DNA from: a virus
Strand: one strand, 5' to 3'
DNA length: 23,924 bases
IMG/VR virus record: IMGVR_UViG_3300021964_000533
Span: 1-23,924 of that record
Made by a program: the position numbers and the translations under genes. The notes beneath the pieces are model-generated. The model saw only the letters and a program-made list of their open reading frames with translations. It had not been told where the DNA came from and made no database searches. This document shows positions 1 to 8,362 of this stretch, piece by piece. How positions within the stretch are numbered: the first letter of the stretch is position 1; each line of letters begins with the position of its first letter.

Positions 1-409
1 GTTTTTGAGAACTCATAGATCATTTGTTTTAACTGGCAACAATGGAAACAATAATGTAGGTGACATTAACTTTACTCATAGTGTAGGAGTTACCTGTCAG
101 ATTGCAGCAGGAATGGGACAGTCGCAGGTTGCTTTCTATACTATTCCAGCAGGTAAGAGTGGATACTTGAGATCGTTTGCTGCAACGATGAATAAGAACC
201 AAGAAAATTCAGTTCGTTTATTTCAAAGATCTTTTGGTGGAGTGTTTAGAGTTGCTAGTGAACTTAATCTATATAATAGTAACATGCATACAACTTATAG
301 TATTCCTCTTTACTTCACAGAAAAAACTGATTTGGAAGTAAGGACATATACTGGAAGTAACGCAACTGTTTCATCAATGTTTGATTTATTGGTTATAGAC
401 AATGAGTGA
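1..409 (+). CDS. Beta-rich protein of unknown function, 5' end outside the window
   Basis: The frame is open from the first base, so the start codon lies upstream; the in-frame TTG at base 5 is not a credible start. About 135 residues are visible, ending in DLLVIDNE. The text is rich in Gly, Asn, Thr and Ser with alternating hydrophobics (for example FYTIPAGKSGYLRSF), as in beta-sandwich virion or fibre proteins. No membrane segment or catalytic motif is visible. The stop overlaps the start of the terminase gene by 8 nt, so the two are probably translationally coupled. In T4 the small terminase gp16 sits just before gp17, but gp16 is helical and this protein does not look like it. A structural role is inferred only from composition and position. 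Confidence 0.6.
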   Translation, partial: FLRTHRSFVLTGNNGNNNVGDINFTHSVGVTCQIAAGMGQSQVAFYTIPAGKSGYLRSFAATMNKNQENSVRLFQRSFGGVFRVASELNLYNSNMHTTYSIPLYFTEKTDLEVRTYTGSNATVSSMFDLLVIDNE

Positions 410-2048
410 TAATGTATATCTTGGCAATCCTAATCTAAAAAAAGCAAATACTCCCATTGAATTTACTCAAGAGCAAATCTTTGAGTTTATGCGATGCAAA
501 GAAGATCCTGTCTATTTTGCTAATAACTACATAAAAATTGTTTCTCTTGATGAAGGACTGACACAATTCCATCCATACCATTTCCAAGAAAAGTTAATTA
601 ATAATTTTCATGAGAATAGATTTAACATCTGTAAAATGCCCCGTCAAACTGGCAAAAGTACTACAGTTGTTTCTTATCTTCTTCATTATGCGGTATTCAA
701 TGACTCTGTTAATATTGGCATACTTGCTAACAAAGCAGCAACTGCTAGAGAACTTTTAGGGAGACTACAAACTGCATATGAGAACTTGCCCAAATGGATG
801 CAGCAGGGTATTATTGCATGGAATAAGGGATCTCTGGAGTTAGAAAATGGCAGTAAGATATTGGCAGCTTCTACGTCTGCAAGTGCTGTCCGAGGCATGT
901 CGTTCAATATCCTCTTCCTCGACGAATTTGCATTCGTTCCAAACCATGTTGCAGACTCGTTCTTTGCATCTGTTTATCCTACTATTACTTCTGGTAAAAA
1001 CACCAAAGTAATCATTGTATCTACACCACACGGTATGAATCATTTCTACCGTATGTGGCATGATGCTGAGAAAGGTAAGAGTGAATATATACCCACTGAT
1101 GTCCACTGGTCTGAAGTACCAGGTAGAGACACTAAGTGGAAAGAGACTACAATTGCTAATACTTCAGAATCACAATTCAAAGTTGAGTTTGAGTGTGAAT
1201 TTCTAGGATCTGTCAATACTCTTATTGCTCCAAGTAAATTAAAAACTTTAATTTACGATAATCCTATTACTAGAAATGCTGGATTGGATGTATATGAGCA
1301 ACCATTACAAGATCATGATTATGTTTGTACAGTTGACGTTGCAAGAGGAGTAGGAGAAGATTATTCTGCTTTCATTGTTTTTGACATAACACAATTTCCT
1401 CATAAGATAGTTGCAAAATATAGAAACAATGACATCAAACCAATGCTATTTCCTAATGTCATATATGAAGTAGTAAAGAGTTACAATAGTGCGTTTATCT
1501 TATGTGAGGTGAATGATATTGGAGACCAGGTTGCAAGTATTATTCAGTATGATCTAGAGTATCAAAATCTTCTGATGTGTTCTATGAGAGGTAGAGCAGG
1601 TCAAATTGTTGGTCAAGGATTTTCTGGCAAGAAAACTCAGTTGGGTGTCAAGATGTCAAAGACTGTTAAAAAAGTTGGGTCTTTGAATTTGAAGACAATG
1701 ATTGAAGAGAATAAACTCATCTTCAATGATTATGAAATTATCTCTGAGTTGACAACATTTATTTCAAAACACAATTCCTTTGAGGCAGAAGAAGGATGTA
1801 ATGATGACCTTGCAATGTGTTTAGTCATCTATGCATGGTTAGTTCAATCAGATTATTTTAAAGAACTTACTGATCAAGATGTTCGTAAGAGATTATATGA
1901 AGAGCAGAAGAATCAAATTGAACAGGACATGGCACCATTTGGATTTTTAAATGATGGATTGGATGAAACCACTTTTGTTGATAAGGATGGTGATAGATGG
2001 TTTACTGATGAATATGGTGACATGGCACATATGTGGGAATATAGGTAA
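402..2048 (+). CDS. 17: Terminase large subunit, gp17-like packaging ATPase and nuclease
   Basis: This is the motor that pumps DNA into the prohead through the portal and cuts the concatemer. The 548 residues (T4 gp17 has 610) show the N-terminal ATPase with Walker A MPRQTGKS at about residues 79-86 and Walker B ILFLDEFAF with D174/E175. A coupling-type STPHG motif follows near 207-211. The C-terminal RNase H-fold nuclease begins with TVDVARGVGEDYSAF (D312). Further acidic candidates are E369/D372 in CEVNDIGD and D468/D469 in GCNDDLAM, matching the order of the three acidic T4 nuclease residues. The ATG lies inside the end of the upstream gene and no clear Shine-Dalgarno is visible, so coupling is likely. 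The next gene overlaps its stop by one base. Confidence 0.96.
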   Translation: MSDNVYLGNPNLKKANTPIEFTQEQIFEFMRCKEDPVYFANNYIKIVSLDEGLTQFHPYHFQEKLINNFHENRFNICKMPRQTGKSTTVVSYLLHYAVFNDSVNIGILANKAATARELLGRLQTAYENLPKWMQQGIIAWNKGSLELENGSKILAASTSASAVRGMSFNILFLDEFAFVPNHVADSFFASVYPTITSGKNTKVIIVSTPHGMNHFYRMWHDAEKGKSEYIPTDVHWSEVPGRDTKWKETTIANTSESQFKVEFECEFLGSVNTLIAPSKLKTLIYDNPITRNAGLDVYEQPLQDHDYVCTVDVARGVGEDYSAFIVFDITQFPHKIVAKYRNNDIKPMLFPNVIYEVVKSYNSAFILCEVNDIGDQVASIIQYDLEYQNLLMCSMRGRAGQIVGQGFSGKKTQLGVKMSKTVKKVGSLNLKTMIEENKLIFNDYEIISELTTFISKHNSFEAEEGCNDDLAMCLVIYAWLVQSDYFKELTDQDVRKRLYEEQKNQIEQDMAPFGFLNDGLDETTFVDKDGDRWFTDEYGDMAHMWEYR

Positions 2049-2272
2049 TGGATCTAGATGGTCAAATAAAACTTGGACATCTTTTATTACAAGATAGAAA
2101 ATGTAGATCTTGTGGAGAGGTAAAAAATCTTGTAGAAAGTTTTTATAGAACAAGAAAAGATAGAGGACCTGTCGCTTCATCATATTCATATGAATGTAAA
2201 GAGTGTACTATAAAAAGAATTATGAAAACAAAAAAACCAACGATTAGGGAATGGGAATATCCGGATTGGTAG
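2048..2272 (+). CDS. Small zinc-ribbon protein of unknown function
   Basis: A 74-residue basic protein with two CxxC knuckles: C19/C22 in KCRSCGEV and C50/C53 in YECKECTIK. The 27 residues between them resemble the zinc-binding part seen at the N-terminus of some phage HNH and endonuclease VII-like proteins. No HNH catalytic motif follows, so this is either a stand-alone zinc ribbon or the remnant of a longer nuclease. Its ATG shares the last base of the terminase stop (TAATG), which implies translational coupling with gp17. A nucleic-acid-binding or packaging accessory role is an inference from the zinc knuckles and the position. Confidence 0.75.
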   Translation: MDLDGQIKLGHLLLQDRKCRSCGEVKNLVESFYRTRKDRGPVASSYSYECKECTIKRIMKTKKPTIREWEYPDW

Positions 2273-2308
2273 TTCACGTCATGTTTCCCCTATCAAAACT
2301 CACTTTTT

Positions 2309-2316
2309 AATAAATA
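2309..2316 (+). promoter_or_regulatory. T4-type late promoter box AATAAATA for gp18
   Basis: AATAAATA lies in the 75-base gap between the zinc-ribbon gene and gp18 and differs from the T4 late consensus TATAAATA at one base. It is one of nine NNTAAATA boxes placed in gaps before genes in this window. A GGAG ribosome-binding site (2335-2338) and the gp18 ATG follow at normal distances. Confidence 0.7.
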
Positions 2317-2347
2317 TTTCTAAACTGAGATCACGGAGAATCAAAAC

Positions 2348-4555
2348 ATGGCGACTCCTCAATTATCTCCCGGAGTACTGGTAAGGGAGGTTGACCTAAC
2401 AGTAGGGAGAGCTGATAATGTACTCGATAATATCGGTGCTATTGCTGGACCTTTTGCGATTGGTCCCGTAGAAGAACCAATTAATATCACTACAGAACAA
2501 GAACTTATCAATACTTTTGGTAAGCCACTTTCAACTGATACTCAGTATGAGTATTGGATGAGTGCTGCGAATTACCTTTCTTATGGAGGAATTCTCAAGG
2601 TAGTAAGAGCAGATGATACTAACCTCAATAACTCGAATGCTGGCGTTAATTCTGCTTCAAGTAGTTCTTTAAAAATTAAGAACTACGACGATTATCAGCA
2701 GAATTATAAATCTGCTACCAACTTCACTTATGCTGCAAAGAATCCTGGCACATGGGCGGATGGATTAAAAGTATGTGTCATTGACGATTTTGCAGATCAA
2801 ATAATTGGAATCACAACCACTAATCTTGCAGGTGTAGGAGCAACAGTCGGATTTGGTGTGACTGCTGCTTTAAATAATGCAGTGGTTCCTGGAGCAGGAT
2901 CAACAACCGGATTTACTGGTTTCCTTAAGGGAATTATTACCGGAGTAACAACTGATGCTACTGGTGGAAATAGCACCATCGATGTTAAAATTGTTTCTCG
3001 CGTAGAGACAGTTGGTGGTGGATCTACAGAAACTGCAGTCACCTATCAGGAAGGTTCTACAACAAGAGCATTTGGAACTACAGTTGCTCTTGATTTTGTT
3101 AATAATTCTGGTATCAATAGCACAGGACTCTATGCAACTAGATATACTCCAGTAACTGCGGTTGATTGGTATGACCAACAAACTCTTGGTCTTACAAATG
3201 CAACAACATTCTGGAAGTCTATTGCACCAAGACCAGTATCTAACGTCTATACGACTGATAGAAGTGGTAAGAATGATGGACTACACGTTGTAGTTGTAGA
3301 TGATAAAGGTTCCGTTACTGGAATCAAAGGGAACATCATTGAAAAGCATACCAATCTTTCTAAAGCAGGAGATGCAATTTCAAATATAAATGCTCCTCAA
3401 AGAATTTTTTACAAAGATTATCTTGCAGATTACTCTGCTAATGTTTATGCAGGTTACAATCCATCACAAGGATTTGATACTGTTAAACTGACAACTCCAA
3501 GAGCAACTGGATTCTCTACAGGATTTACACAAGTAACTACTGGAGACGGTCTCTGGGGATTAGATGCACAGGGAGTAACGTTCTCCGCACTGGGTAATGT
3601 AAATTACACCTTTGCCGGTGGTGTTGACTATTCCGCAACTGGTGGAATGAAAGCAGAACTTTCAAGTCTCATCACGGCATATGGATTCTTTGCAAACAAA
3701 GATGAAATTGAAGTTGATTACATGATCATGGGTCCTGGTTGTGCTACAGAAGCAGAATCACAAGCAAAAGCAAATTACATAATTTCTCTTGCCAATGAGA
3801 GAAAAGATTGTGTTGCTACTGTTGGACCACACAGAACTAATCTGGTTGGACTTACAAACACAAATACTCAAACAGACAATCTGATCAACTACTTCAGTTC
3901 ACTTTCATCATCTTCTTATGCAGTTCTTGATAGTGGATATAAGTATCAGTATGATAGGTTCAATAACGAATTCCGTTATGTTCCAACGAATGCTGATGTT
4001 GCTGGTTTGATGAATCGCACATCAATCACTGCTTATCCTTGGTTCTCACCTGCTGGACAACAGCGTGGTGTTATCAACAATGCAGTCAAACTTGCATACA
4101 ACCCAAATAAAGAACAAAGAGATCGTCTCTATCCTGCAAGAATTAACTCCTTTATCACCACACCTGGTTTAGGAACACTCCTCTTCGGTGATAAGACGGC
4201 ACTTGGTTATGCATCTGCATTTGATAGAATCAACGTTCGCCGCTTGTTCCTCACAATCGAGCAAGCACTGCAAAGAGCAGCAGAAGCACAACTCTTCGAA
4301 CTCAATGATGAGTTGACAAGAGCAAACTTTAGAAACATTGTTGAACCATACCTTCGCGATATCCAGGCAAAGAGAGGTCTTTATGGATTCTCTGTTATCT
4401 GCGATACCACGAATAATACTCCTGACGTTATTGATAATAATGAGTTTAGAGCAGACATCTTCCTGAAGCCTGCCAAGTCAATCAACTACATAACACTTAC
4501 TTTCGTTGCAACCAGAACTGGAATCAGTTTTGAAGAAGTAACTGGTAGAGTTTGA
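2348..4555 (+). CDS. 18: Contractile tail sheath protein gp18
   Basis: Forms the contractile sheath around the tail tube and drives tube penetration of the cell envelope. The 735 residues (T4 gp18 has 659) start with the typical sheath N-terminus PQLSPGVLVREVDLT. The middle is a long Gly/Thr-rich variable insertion, and the C-terminal domain is conserved. That domain contains NVRRLFLTIEQALQRAAE, RANFRNIVEPYLRDI and a final beta-hairpin ending TRTGISFEEV, which in T4-like sheaths carries inter-subunit contacts. A GGAG ribosome-binding site lies 9 bases upstream of the ATG and a late promoter box precedes it. gp19 follows after a 35-base gap with its own late box, the T4 gene order. Confidence 0.96.
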   Translation: MATPQLSPGVLVREVDLTVGRADNVLDNIGAIAGPFAIGPVEEPINITTEQELINTFGKPLSTDTQYEYWMSAANYLSYGGILKVVRADDTNLNNSNAGVNSASSSSLKIKNYDDYQQNYKSATNFTYAAKNPGTWADGLKVCVIDDFADQIIGITTTNLAGVGATVGFGVTAALNNAVVPGAGSTTGFTGFLKGIITGVTTDATGGNSTIDVKIVSRVETVGGGSTETAVTYQEGSTTRAFGTTVALDFVNNSGINSTGLYATRYTPVTAVDWYDQQTLGLTNATTFWKSIAPRPVSNVYTTDRSGKNDGLHVVVVDDKGSVTGIKGNIIEKHTNLSKAGDAISNINAPQRIFYKDYLADYSANVYAGYNPSQGFDTVKLTTPRATGFSTGFTQVTTGDGLWGLDAQGVTFSALGNVNYTFAGGVDYSATGGMKAELSSLITAYGFFANKDEIEVDYMIMGPGCATEAESQAKANYIISLANERKDCVATVGPHRTNLVGLTNTNTQTDNLINYFSSLSSSSYAVLDSGYKYQYDRFNNEFRYVPTNADVAGLMNRTSITAYPWFSPAGQQRGVINNAVKLAYNPNKEQRDRLYPARINSFITTPGLGTLLFGDKTALGYASAFDRINVRRLFLTIEQALQRAAEAQLFELNDELTRANFRNIVEPYLRDIQAKRGLYGFSVICDTTNNTPDVIDNNEFRADIFLKPAKSINYITLTFVATRTGISFEEVTGRV

Positions 4556-4563
4556 TAAAATTA

Positions 4564-4571
4564 TCTAAATA
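4564..4571 (+). promoter_or_regulatory. Late promoter box TCTAAATA for gp19
   Basis: TCTAAATA starts 8 bases after the gp18 stop and fits the NNTAAATA pattern repeated ahead of other virion genes here. It is followed by AGGAGG at 4577-4582, a full Shine-Dalgarno and the strongest in the window, 8 bases before the gp19 ATG. That fits a protein needed in many copies. Confidence 0.65.
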
Positions 4572-4590
4572 ACAAAAGGAGGATCACAAA

Positions 4591-5175
4591 ATGGCACATT
4601 CAATCGAAAAAATTAAATCAACTCTAAAGGGCGGCGGCGCACGCCCTAATCTATTCCAGGTAAACTTAACTAGTTTTCCTGGTGGAGCTGATTATGATTC
4701 AGACGAGTTTTCAGTACTCTGCAAGGCTGCTCAGTTGCCTGCATCTAACATCGCTTCAATCGATGTTCCTTTCAGAGGAAGAATCTTTAAGGTTGCTGGA
4801 GACCGCACATTTGATACCTGGACTGTAACAGTCATCAATGATAATGACTTCAAAATTCGCACTGCCATGGAAGCATGGATGCAATTTGTTGGTCAGTATG
4901 CTGATGGTTCTGGTGCGACTGATCCGGGTTCTTACCAAGTTGATGCTGAAGTTCTTCAGTTTGCTAGATCAGCAACTGCACTTAGTGCAAAAGATGGTCA
5001 AGGACTGGAAAATGCAAAGCAGTATAAGTTCTACGGAATTTTCCCAACCAACATCAGCGCAATTGACCTTTCATATGATACTGGTGACACCATTGAAGAA
5101 TTCACCGTAGAATTCCAAGTTCAATACTGGGCACCATCCAATCTAAGTGGAAGTGAGAATACACCAGGAGCGTGA
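4591..5175 (+). CDS. 19: Tail tube protein gp19
   Basis: Hexameric rings of this protein form the inner tube through which DNA leaves the capsid. The protein has 194 residues (T4 gp19 has 163). It shows the tube-fold features of T4-like gp19: a CKAAQLPASNI segment, the loop PFRGRIFKVAGDRTF, then the strand-helix TVTVINDNDFKIRTAMEAW. The late EFTVEFQVQYW strand closes the barrel. The start is fixed by a perfect AGGAGG at 8 bases. The stop TGA lies inside an inverted repeat that also carries the late box for gp20. A second protein of the same apparent fold is encoded at 11252-11827. Confidence 0.94.
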   Translation: MAHSIEKIKSTLKGGGARPNLFQVNLTSFPGGADYDSDEFSVLCKAAQLPASNIASIDVPFRGRIFKVAGDRTFDTWTVTVINDNDFKIRTAMEAWMQFVGQYADGSGATDPGSYQVDAEVLQFARSATALSAKDGQGLENAKQYKFYGIFPTNISAIDLSYDTGDTIEEFTVEFQVQYWAPSNLSGSENTPGA

Positions 5176-5191
5176 TCTAATAAATAGATCA
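5173..5191. repeat. Inverted repeat around the gp20 late promoter box
   Basis: TGATCTA (5173-5179) and TAGATCA (5185-5191) are perfect reverse complements separated by ATAAA. The structure includes the gp19 stop codon and the whole late box. As RNA it could form a weak 7-bp stem; as DNA it is a palindrome around the melting region. Confidence 0.6.
5179..5186 (+). promoter_or_regulatory. Late promoter box AATAAATA for gp20
   Basis: AATAAATA between gp19 and gp20 sits inside a 7-bp inverted repeat, TGATCTA / TAGATCA, spanning 5173-5191. The left arm of that repeat begins with the gp19 stop codon. The gp20 ATG is 28 bases downstream. Confidence 0.65.
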
Positions 5192-5213
5192 GAATAAAAG
5201 TTCCAATATAATA

Positions 5214-6875
5214 ATGGCAAAACTGTTTGGGTTCTCAATAGAGGACAACGAACCACTCTCACCGTCAGCAGTCAGTCCTGTCCCTCCTAATAATGAGGAC
5301 GGGTCTGACCACTACATGAGTAGTGGTTTTTTTGGTACTCATGTTGACATTGAAGGTGTATATAAAACCGAGTTTGATTTAATCAAACGATATCGTGAAA
5401 TGTCACTTCATCCAGAAGCAGACAGTGCAATTGAAGATATTGTAAATGAAGCAGTTGTATCTGATTCAAACGACAGTCCTGTAGAAATTGAACTTTCAAA
5501 TCTTAATGCTAGTGATGGTATTAAAACTAAGATTAGAAAAGAGTTTAAGTATATTTTAGATTTATTGGATTTTGATAAAAAGGCACATGAGATTTACCGC
5601 AATTGGTATATTGACGGTAGAATTTATTACCATAAAATTATTGACTTAAAGAAACCTGAAGAAGGTATTCAAGAGTTGAGATATATTGACGCGATGAAAA
5701 TGCGTTATGTTCGTCAACAAAAGAAAAAACCAAATGATGGTAGAAATAATCAATTAGTTAATACTAGAGATCCTAATCCTATGGATTATGATTTCCCAGA
5801 GATTGAAGAGTATTTCATTTATAATCCTAAGACTTCATATGGTGGAAACCCTATGCAGTCCAGTTCAAATCAAGGAATTAAAATTGCAAGAGATGCAATT
5901 ACATATTGCACATCTGGATTAGTTGATAGAAATAAGGGATCAACTCTTTCATATCTACACAAAGCAATTAAATCACTCAATCAACTAAGAATGATTGAGG
6001 ATAGTCTTGTAATCTATAGACTATCAAGAGCACCAGAACGTAGAATTTTCTACATTGATGTTGGTAATCTTCCTAAGCAAAAAGCAGAACAATATTTGCG
6101 TGATGTTATGATGCGATATCGTAACAAACTCGTATATGATGCAAACACTGGAGAGATTCGTGATGACAAAAAGTACATGGCAATGCTTGAGGACTTCTGG
6201 CTTCCCAGGCGTGAAGGTGGAAGAGGAACCGAAATCACCACTCTCCCTGGCGGACAAAACTTGGGTGAAATCACTGATATTGAATATTTTAAAAAGAAAC
6301 TCTATCGTTCGCTTAACGTCCCACCATCACGAATGGATGGAGAAGGTGGGTTTAACTTGGGGAGATCTTCTGAGATCTTAAGAGATGAACTGAAGTTTAC
6401 CAAGTTTGTTTCTCGTTTAAGAAAGAGATTCTCCAACATGTTTAATGACATGCTGAAGACCCAATTAATCCTAAAGAATGTAATTACTCCTGAAGATTGG
6501 GAGATTATGAGTGAGCACATTCAGTATGATTTCTTGTATGACAATCACTTCTCAGAACTGAAAGAAGCAGAATTGATGAATGAGAGACTTGCTCTTGTTC
6601 AAACTGCAGAACCATATGTTGGTAAGTATTATTCTCAGGATTATATTAGACGTACAATCTTGAGGCAAACCGATATGGAAATTGTTGATCAAGATGCATT
6701 AATTAAGAAGGAAATAAAGGATGGAATTATTCCAGATCCTGCAACAATTGACCCTGCAACTGGATTGCCTTTTGAAACGGAAGCAAGCACAGACTTAGGA
6801 AAACCACAAATGGAACCTGACATTGACGGGTCTTCAACCGAAGCACCAGAAATGCCCAAAGGTGGGGAAATATAA
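5214..6875 (+). CDS. 20: Portal protein gp20
   Basis: The dodecameric portal occupies the unique head vertex. It nucleates prohead assembly, is the docking site of the gp17 motor and later joins the tail. The protein has 553 residues (T4 gp20 has 524). The N-terminus is Pro/Ser rich, followed by DLIKRYREMSLHPEADSAIE. The conserved core includes LPGGQNLGEITDIEYF at about 344-359 and LNVPPSRM. The C-terminal tail is low-complexity and Pro/Glu/Thr rich, as in cyanophage portals. The gene order gp19-gp20-gp67-gp21 matches T4. There is no strong Shine-Dalgarno before the ATG. The stop codon overlaps the late box for the next gene. Confidence 0.95.
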   Translation: MAKLFGFSIEDNEPLSPSAVSPVPPNNEDGSDHYMSSGFFGTHVDIEGVYKTEFDLIKRYREMSLHPEADSAIEDIVNEAVVSDSNDSPVEIELSNLNASDGIKTKIRKEFKYILDLLDFDKKAHEIYRNWYIDGRIYYHKIIDLKKPEEGIQELRYIDAMKMRYVRQQKKKPNDGRNNQLVNTRDPNPMDYDFPEIEEYFIYNPKTSYGGNPMQSSSNQGIKIARDAITYCTSGLVDRNKGSTLSYLHKAIKSLNQLRMIEDSLVIYRLSRAPERRIFYIDVGNLPKQKAEQYLRDVMMRYRNKLVYDANTGEIRDDKKYMAMLEDFWLPRREGGRGTEITTLPGGQNLGEITDIEYFKKKLYRSLNVPPSRMDGEGGFNLGRSSEILRDELKFTKFVSRLRKRFSNMFNDMLKTQLILKNVITPEDWEIMSEHIQYDFLYDNHFSELKEAELMNERLALVQTAEPYVGKYYSQDYIRRTILRQTDMEIVDQDALIKKEIKDGIIPDPATIDPATGLPFETEASTDLGKPQMEPDIDGSSTEAPEMPKGGEI

Positions 6876-6878
6876 ATA
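6871..6878 (+). promoter_or_regulatory. Late promoter, exact T4 consensus TATAAATA, for gp67-like gene
   Basis: A perfect TATAAATA overlaps the TAA stop of gp20 (6873-6875). The start codon of the prohead core gene lies 26 bases beyond the end of the box. Confidence 0.75.
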
Positions 6879-6904
6879 TATCTAGTTGTTTACTATACAA
6901 TTAA

Positions 6905-7099
6905 ATGGATGACCTTTTAGATATGATTATTGCGGATGAGTCACCATCTCAAATCAGTGATGCACTTAAAGATGTTCTTTATGCAAAATCATCTGAGAGA
7001 GTTGATGCATTCCGTCCCTTAGTGGCAAATTCCGTCTTCTCTGGTGAGGATCAAATCGAAGTTGAAGATGAAGAACCTGAAACCACCGATGGTGTCTAA
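6905..7099 (+). CDS. 67: Prohead core protein, gp67-like
   Basis: In T4, gp67 is a small acidic internal scaffold protein that helps shape the prohead and is degraded by gp21. This 64-residue protein fits in three ways. It lies directly between portal and protease genes. It has a helical N-terminal half (MDDLLDMIIADESPSQI) that parallels the T4 start MEGLIEAIKSND. It ends in an acidic tail (EVEDEEPETTDGV), like the strongly acidic T4 tail. No clear Shine-Dalgarno precedes the ATG. The assignment rests on position, size and pattern, since similarity over such a short acidic protein is weak evidence. Confidence 0.72.
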   Translation: MDDLLDMIIADESPSQISDALKDVLYAKSSERVDAFRPLVANSVFSGEDQIEVEDEEPETTDGV

Positions 7100-7101
7100 T
7101 T

Positions 7102-7109
7102 TATAAATA
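7102..7109 (+). promoter_or_regulatory. Late promoter, exact T4 consensus TATAAATA, before the 191-aa gene
   Basis: A perfect TATAAATA just after the gp67-like stop, 27 bases before the next ATG. The gp21 gene overlaps the downstream gene, so this promoter probably also serves the protease. Confidence 0.75.
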
Positions 7110-7136
7110 ACTACTATAAATGAAATTTAAAGAATA

Positions 7137-7712
7137 ATGGCGCATAACCCTGTTGGTATTAATTCAGCACTTCCTATAAATGGATCATCTTCTAGTAGAG
7201 GTCTTGATACAACACTTCACAAAACAGATGCTTTGAGGGTTGTTGCAGTTGGTGCTGGAGCACATGTTGCCATTGGTACTTTTCCAACAGCAACAACTGC
7301 TAATTATTATGTTGCAGTTGGTGAAGAAGAAGTTATTACTTTAGGTGCTTGTAGAAATCAAAAAGTTGTTGGACTTTCTACAACAGGAACAACAACTGTT
7401 ATTGATTTTCCTGAAGGAACTGGTTCTCCATTCCAAGCAGGAGATGCCGTTACGTTGACTGTAGCAAATCAAGATTATTGGAATTTTACTCACAAAATTG
7501 TTGCTTCAGTTAATAACACTGCCGGTATTAATGGATTTTATAATACAAGAATTACTGTGAACAATGATTATGGTGTTGGATATGCTCATACCTCTTTAAT
7601 TTCTACTAATTTTGCAGAACTTAGAGGTTCCTTTATGGTTGCCGCACTAGGAACTGGATCTGGAACACTTCATTATCAACAAATAACAACAAGTAAGGGT
7701 GCAAACGGATGA
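7137..7712 (+). CDS. Beta-rich protein of unknown function, probably head-related
   Basis: I do not recognise this 191-residue protein. It is rich in Gly, Thr, Ala and Val with alternating beta-strand patterns (DALRVVAVGAGAHVAIGTF, NYYVAVGEEEVITLG). It lacks membrane segments, cysteine pairs and catalytic motifs. It sits between the gp67-like gene and the gp21 protease and overlaps gp21 by four bases (ATGA), so it is made together with the protease from an exact late promoter. In T4 this slot holds gp68, a small helical core protein that this does not resemble. A head-decoration, vertex or core role is plausible from context only. Confidence 0.7.
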   Translation: MAHNPVGINSALPINGSSSSRGLDTTLHKTDALRVVAVGAGAHVAIGTFPTATTANYYVAVGEEEVITLGACRNQKVVGLSTTGTTTVIDFPEGTGSPFQAGDAVTLTVANQDYWNFTHKIVASVNNTAGINGFYNTRITVNNDYGVGYAHTSLISTNFAELRGSFMVAALGTGSGTLHYQQITTSKGANG

Positions 7713-8359
7713 AACTGATTAGAGAAGAAGTTGAGTCAGTAGAATTTATTGTCGAACAAAAGAACGGCAAGAAGTCAATGTATATTGAGGGAGTATTCCT
7801 TCAAGGAAACATCAAGAACCGTAATGGTCGTATGTATCCTATGGAAACACTTCGCCGTGAAGTTGGTAGATATAATGAAAATCATGTTCAGTCAGGTAGA
7901 GCACTTGGCGAACTTGGACACCCAGATGGACCAACAGTTAATTTAGATCGTGTATCTCATAAGATTGTTTCTTTAAGAGAAAGCGGATCAAACTTTATTG
8001 GTAAAGCAAAAATCTTAAGTACCCCTATGGGTAAAATTGCATCTTCACTTATTGAAGAAGGTGTAAAACTTGGTGTTTCATCTCGTGGTATTGGTTCATT
8101 AAAGCAGACCCGTGAGGGTGTTAACATTGTCGGTGACGATTTTATGTTAGCAACTGCTGCTGATATCGTTGCTGATCCTTCTGCACCTGATGCTTTTGTT
8201 GAAGGCATTATGGAAGGTAAAGATTGGGTATGGGATGGAGGCATTCTTCGTGAGAAGTATGCAGAAAAAACATACAAACAGATTAACACGTTAGTAGATC
8301 AAAAGCAACTTGACGAACAAAAGTTAAGCATCTTTAATGATTTTCTTTCGAATCTTTAA
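7709..8359 (+). CDS. 21: Prohead maturation protease gp21
   Basis: A serine protease active inside the prohead. It degrades the scaffold and trims the capsid protein after (L/I)-x-E sites, making room for DNA. The 216 residues match T4 gp21 (212) in length. The opening segment IEGVFLQGNIKNRNGRMYP is typical of the family, with the likely catalytic His in GELGHP (H71) and Ser in LGVSSRGIG (S124/S125). A later acidic segment, DIVADPSAPDAF, is also conserved. The ATG overlaps the previous stop as ATGA, implying coupled translation. The scaffold gene follows after 47 bases. Confidence 0.93.
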   Translation: MKLIREEVESVEFIVEQKNGKKSMYIEGVFLQGNIKNRNGRMYPMETLRREVGRYNENHVQSGRALGELGHPDGPTVNLDRVSHKIVSLRESGSNFIGKAKILSTPMGKIASSLIEEGVKLGVSSRGIGSLKQTREGVNIVGDDFMLATAADIVADPSAPDAFVEGIMEGKDWVWDGGILREKYAEKTYKQINTLVDQKQLDEQKLSIFNDFLSNL

Positions 8360-8362
8360 TTT

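Noticed and set aside
686-907. Minus-strand open frames inside gp17 and other genes (for example 686-907, 2797-3042, 9592-9963, 10430-10978, 21652-22035)
   Set aside because: They lie wholly or almost wholly within strongly supported + strand genes, lack ribosome-binding sites or recognisable motifs, and are expected from codon patterns of the real genes.
4838-5110. Plus-strand frame inside gp19
   Set aside because: It is an out-of-frame shadow of gp19 with no separate ribosome-binding site and an unlikely composition.
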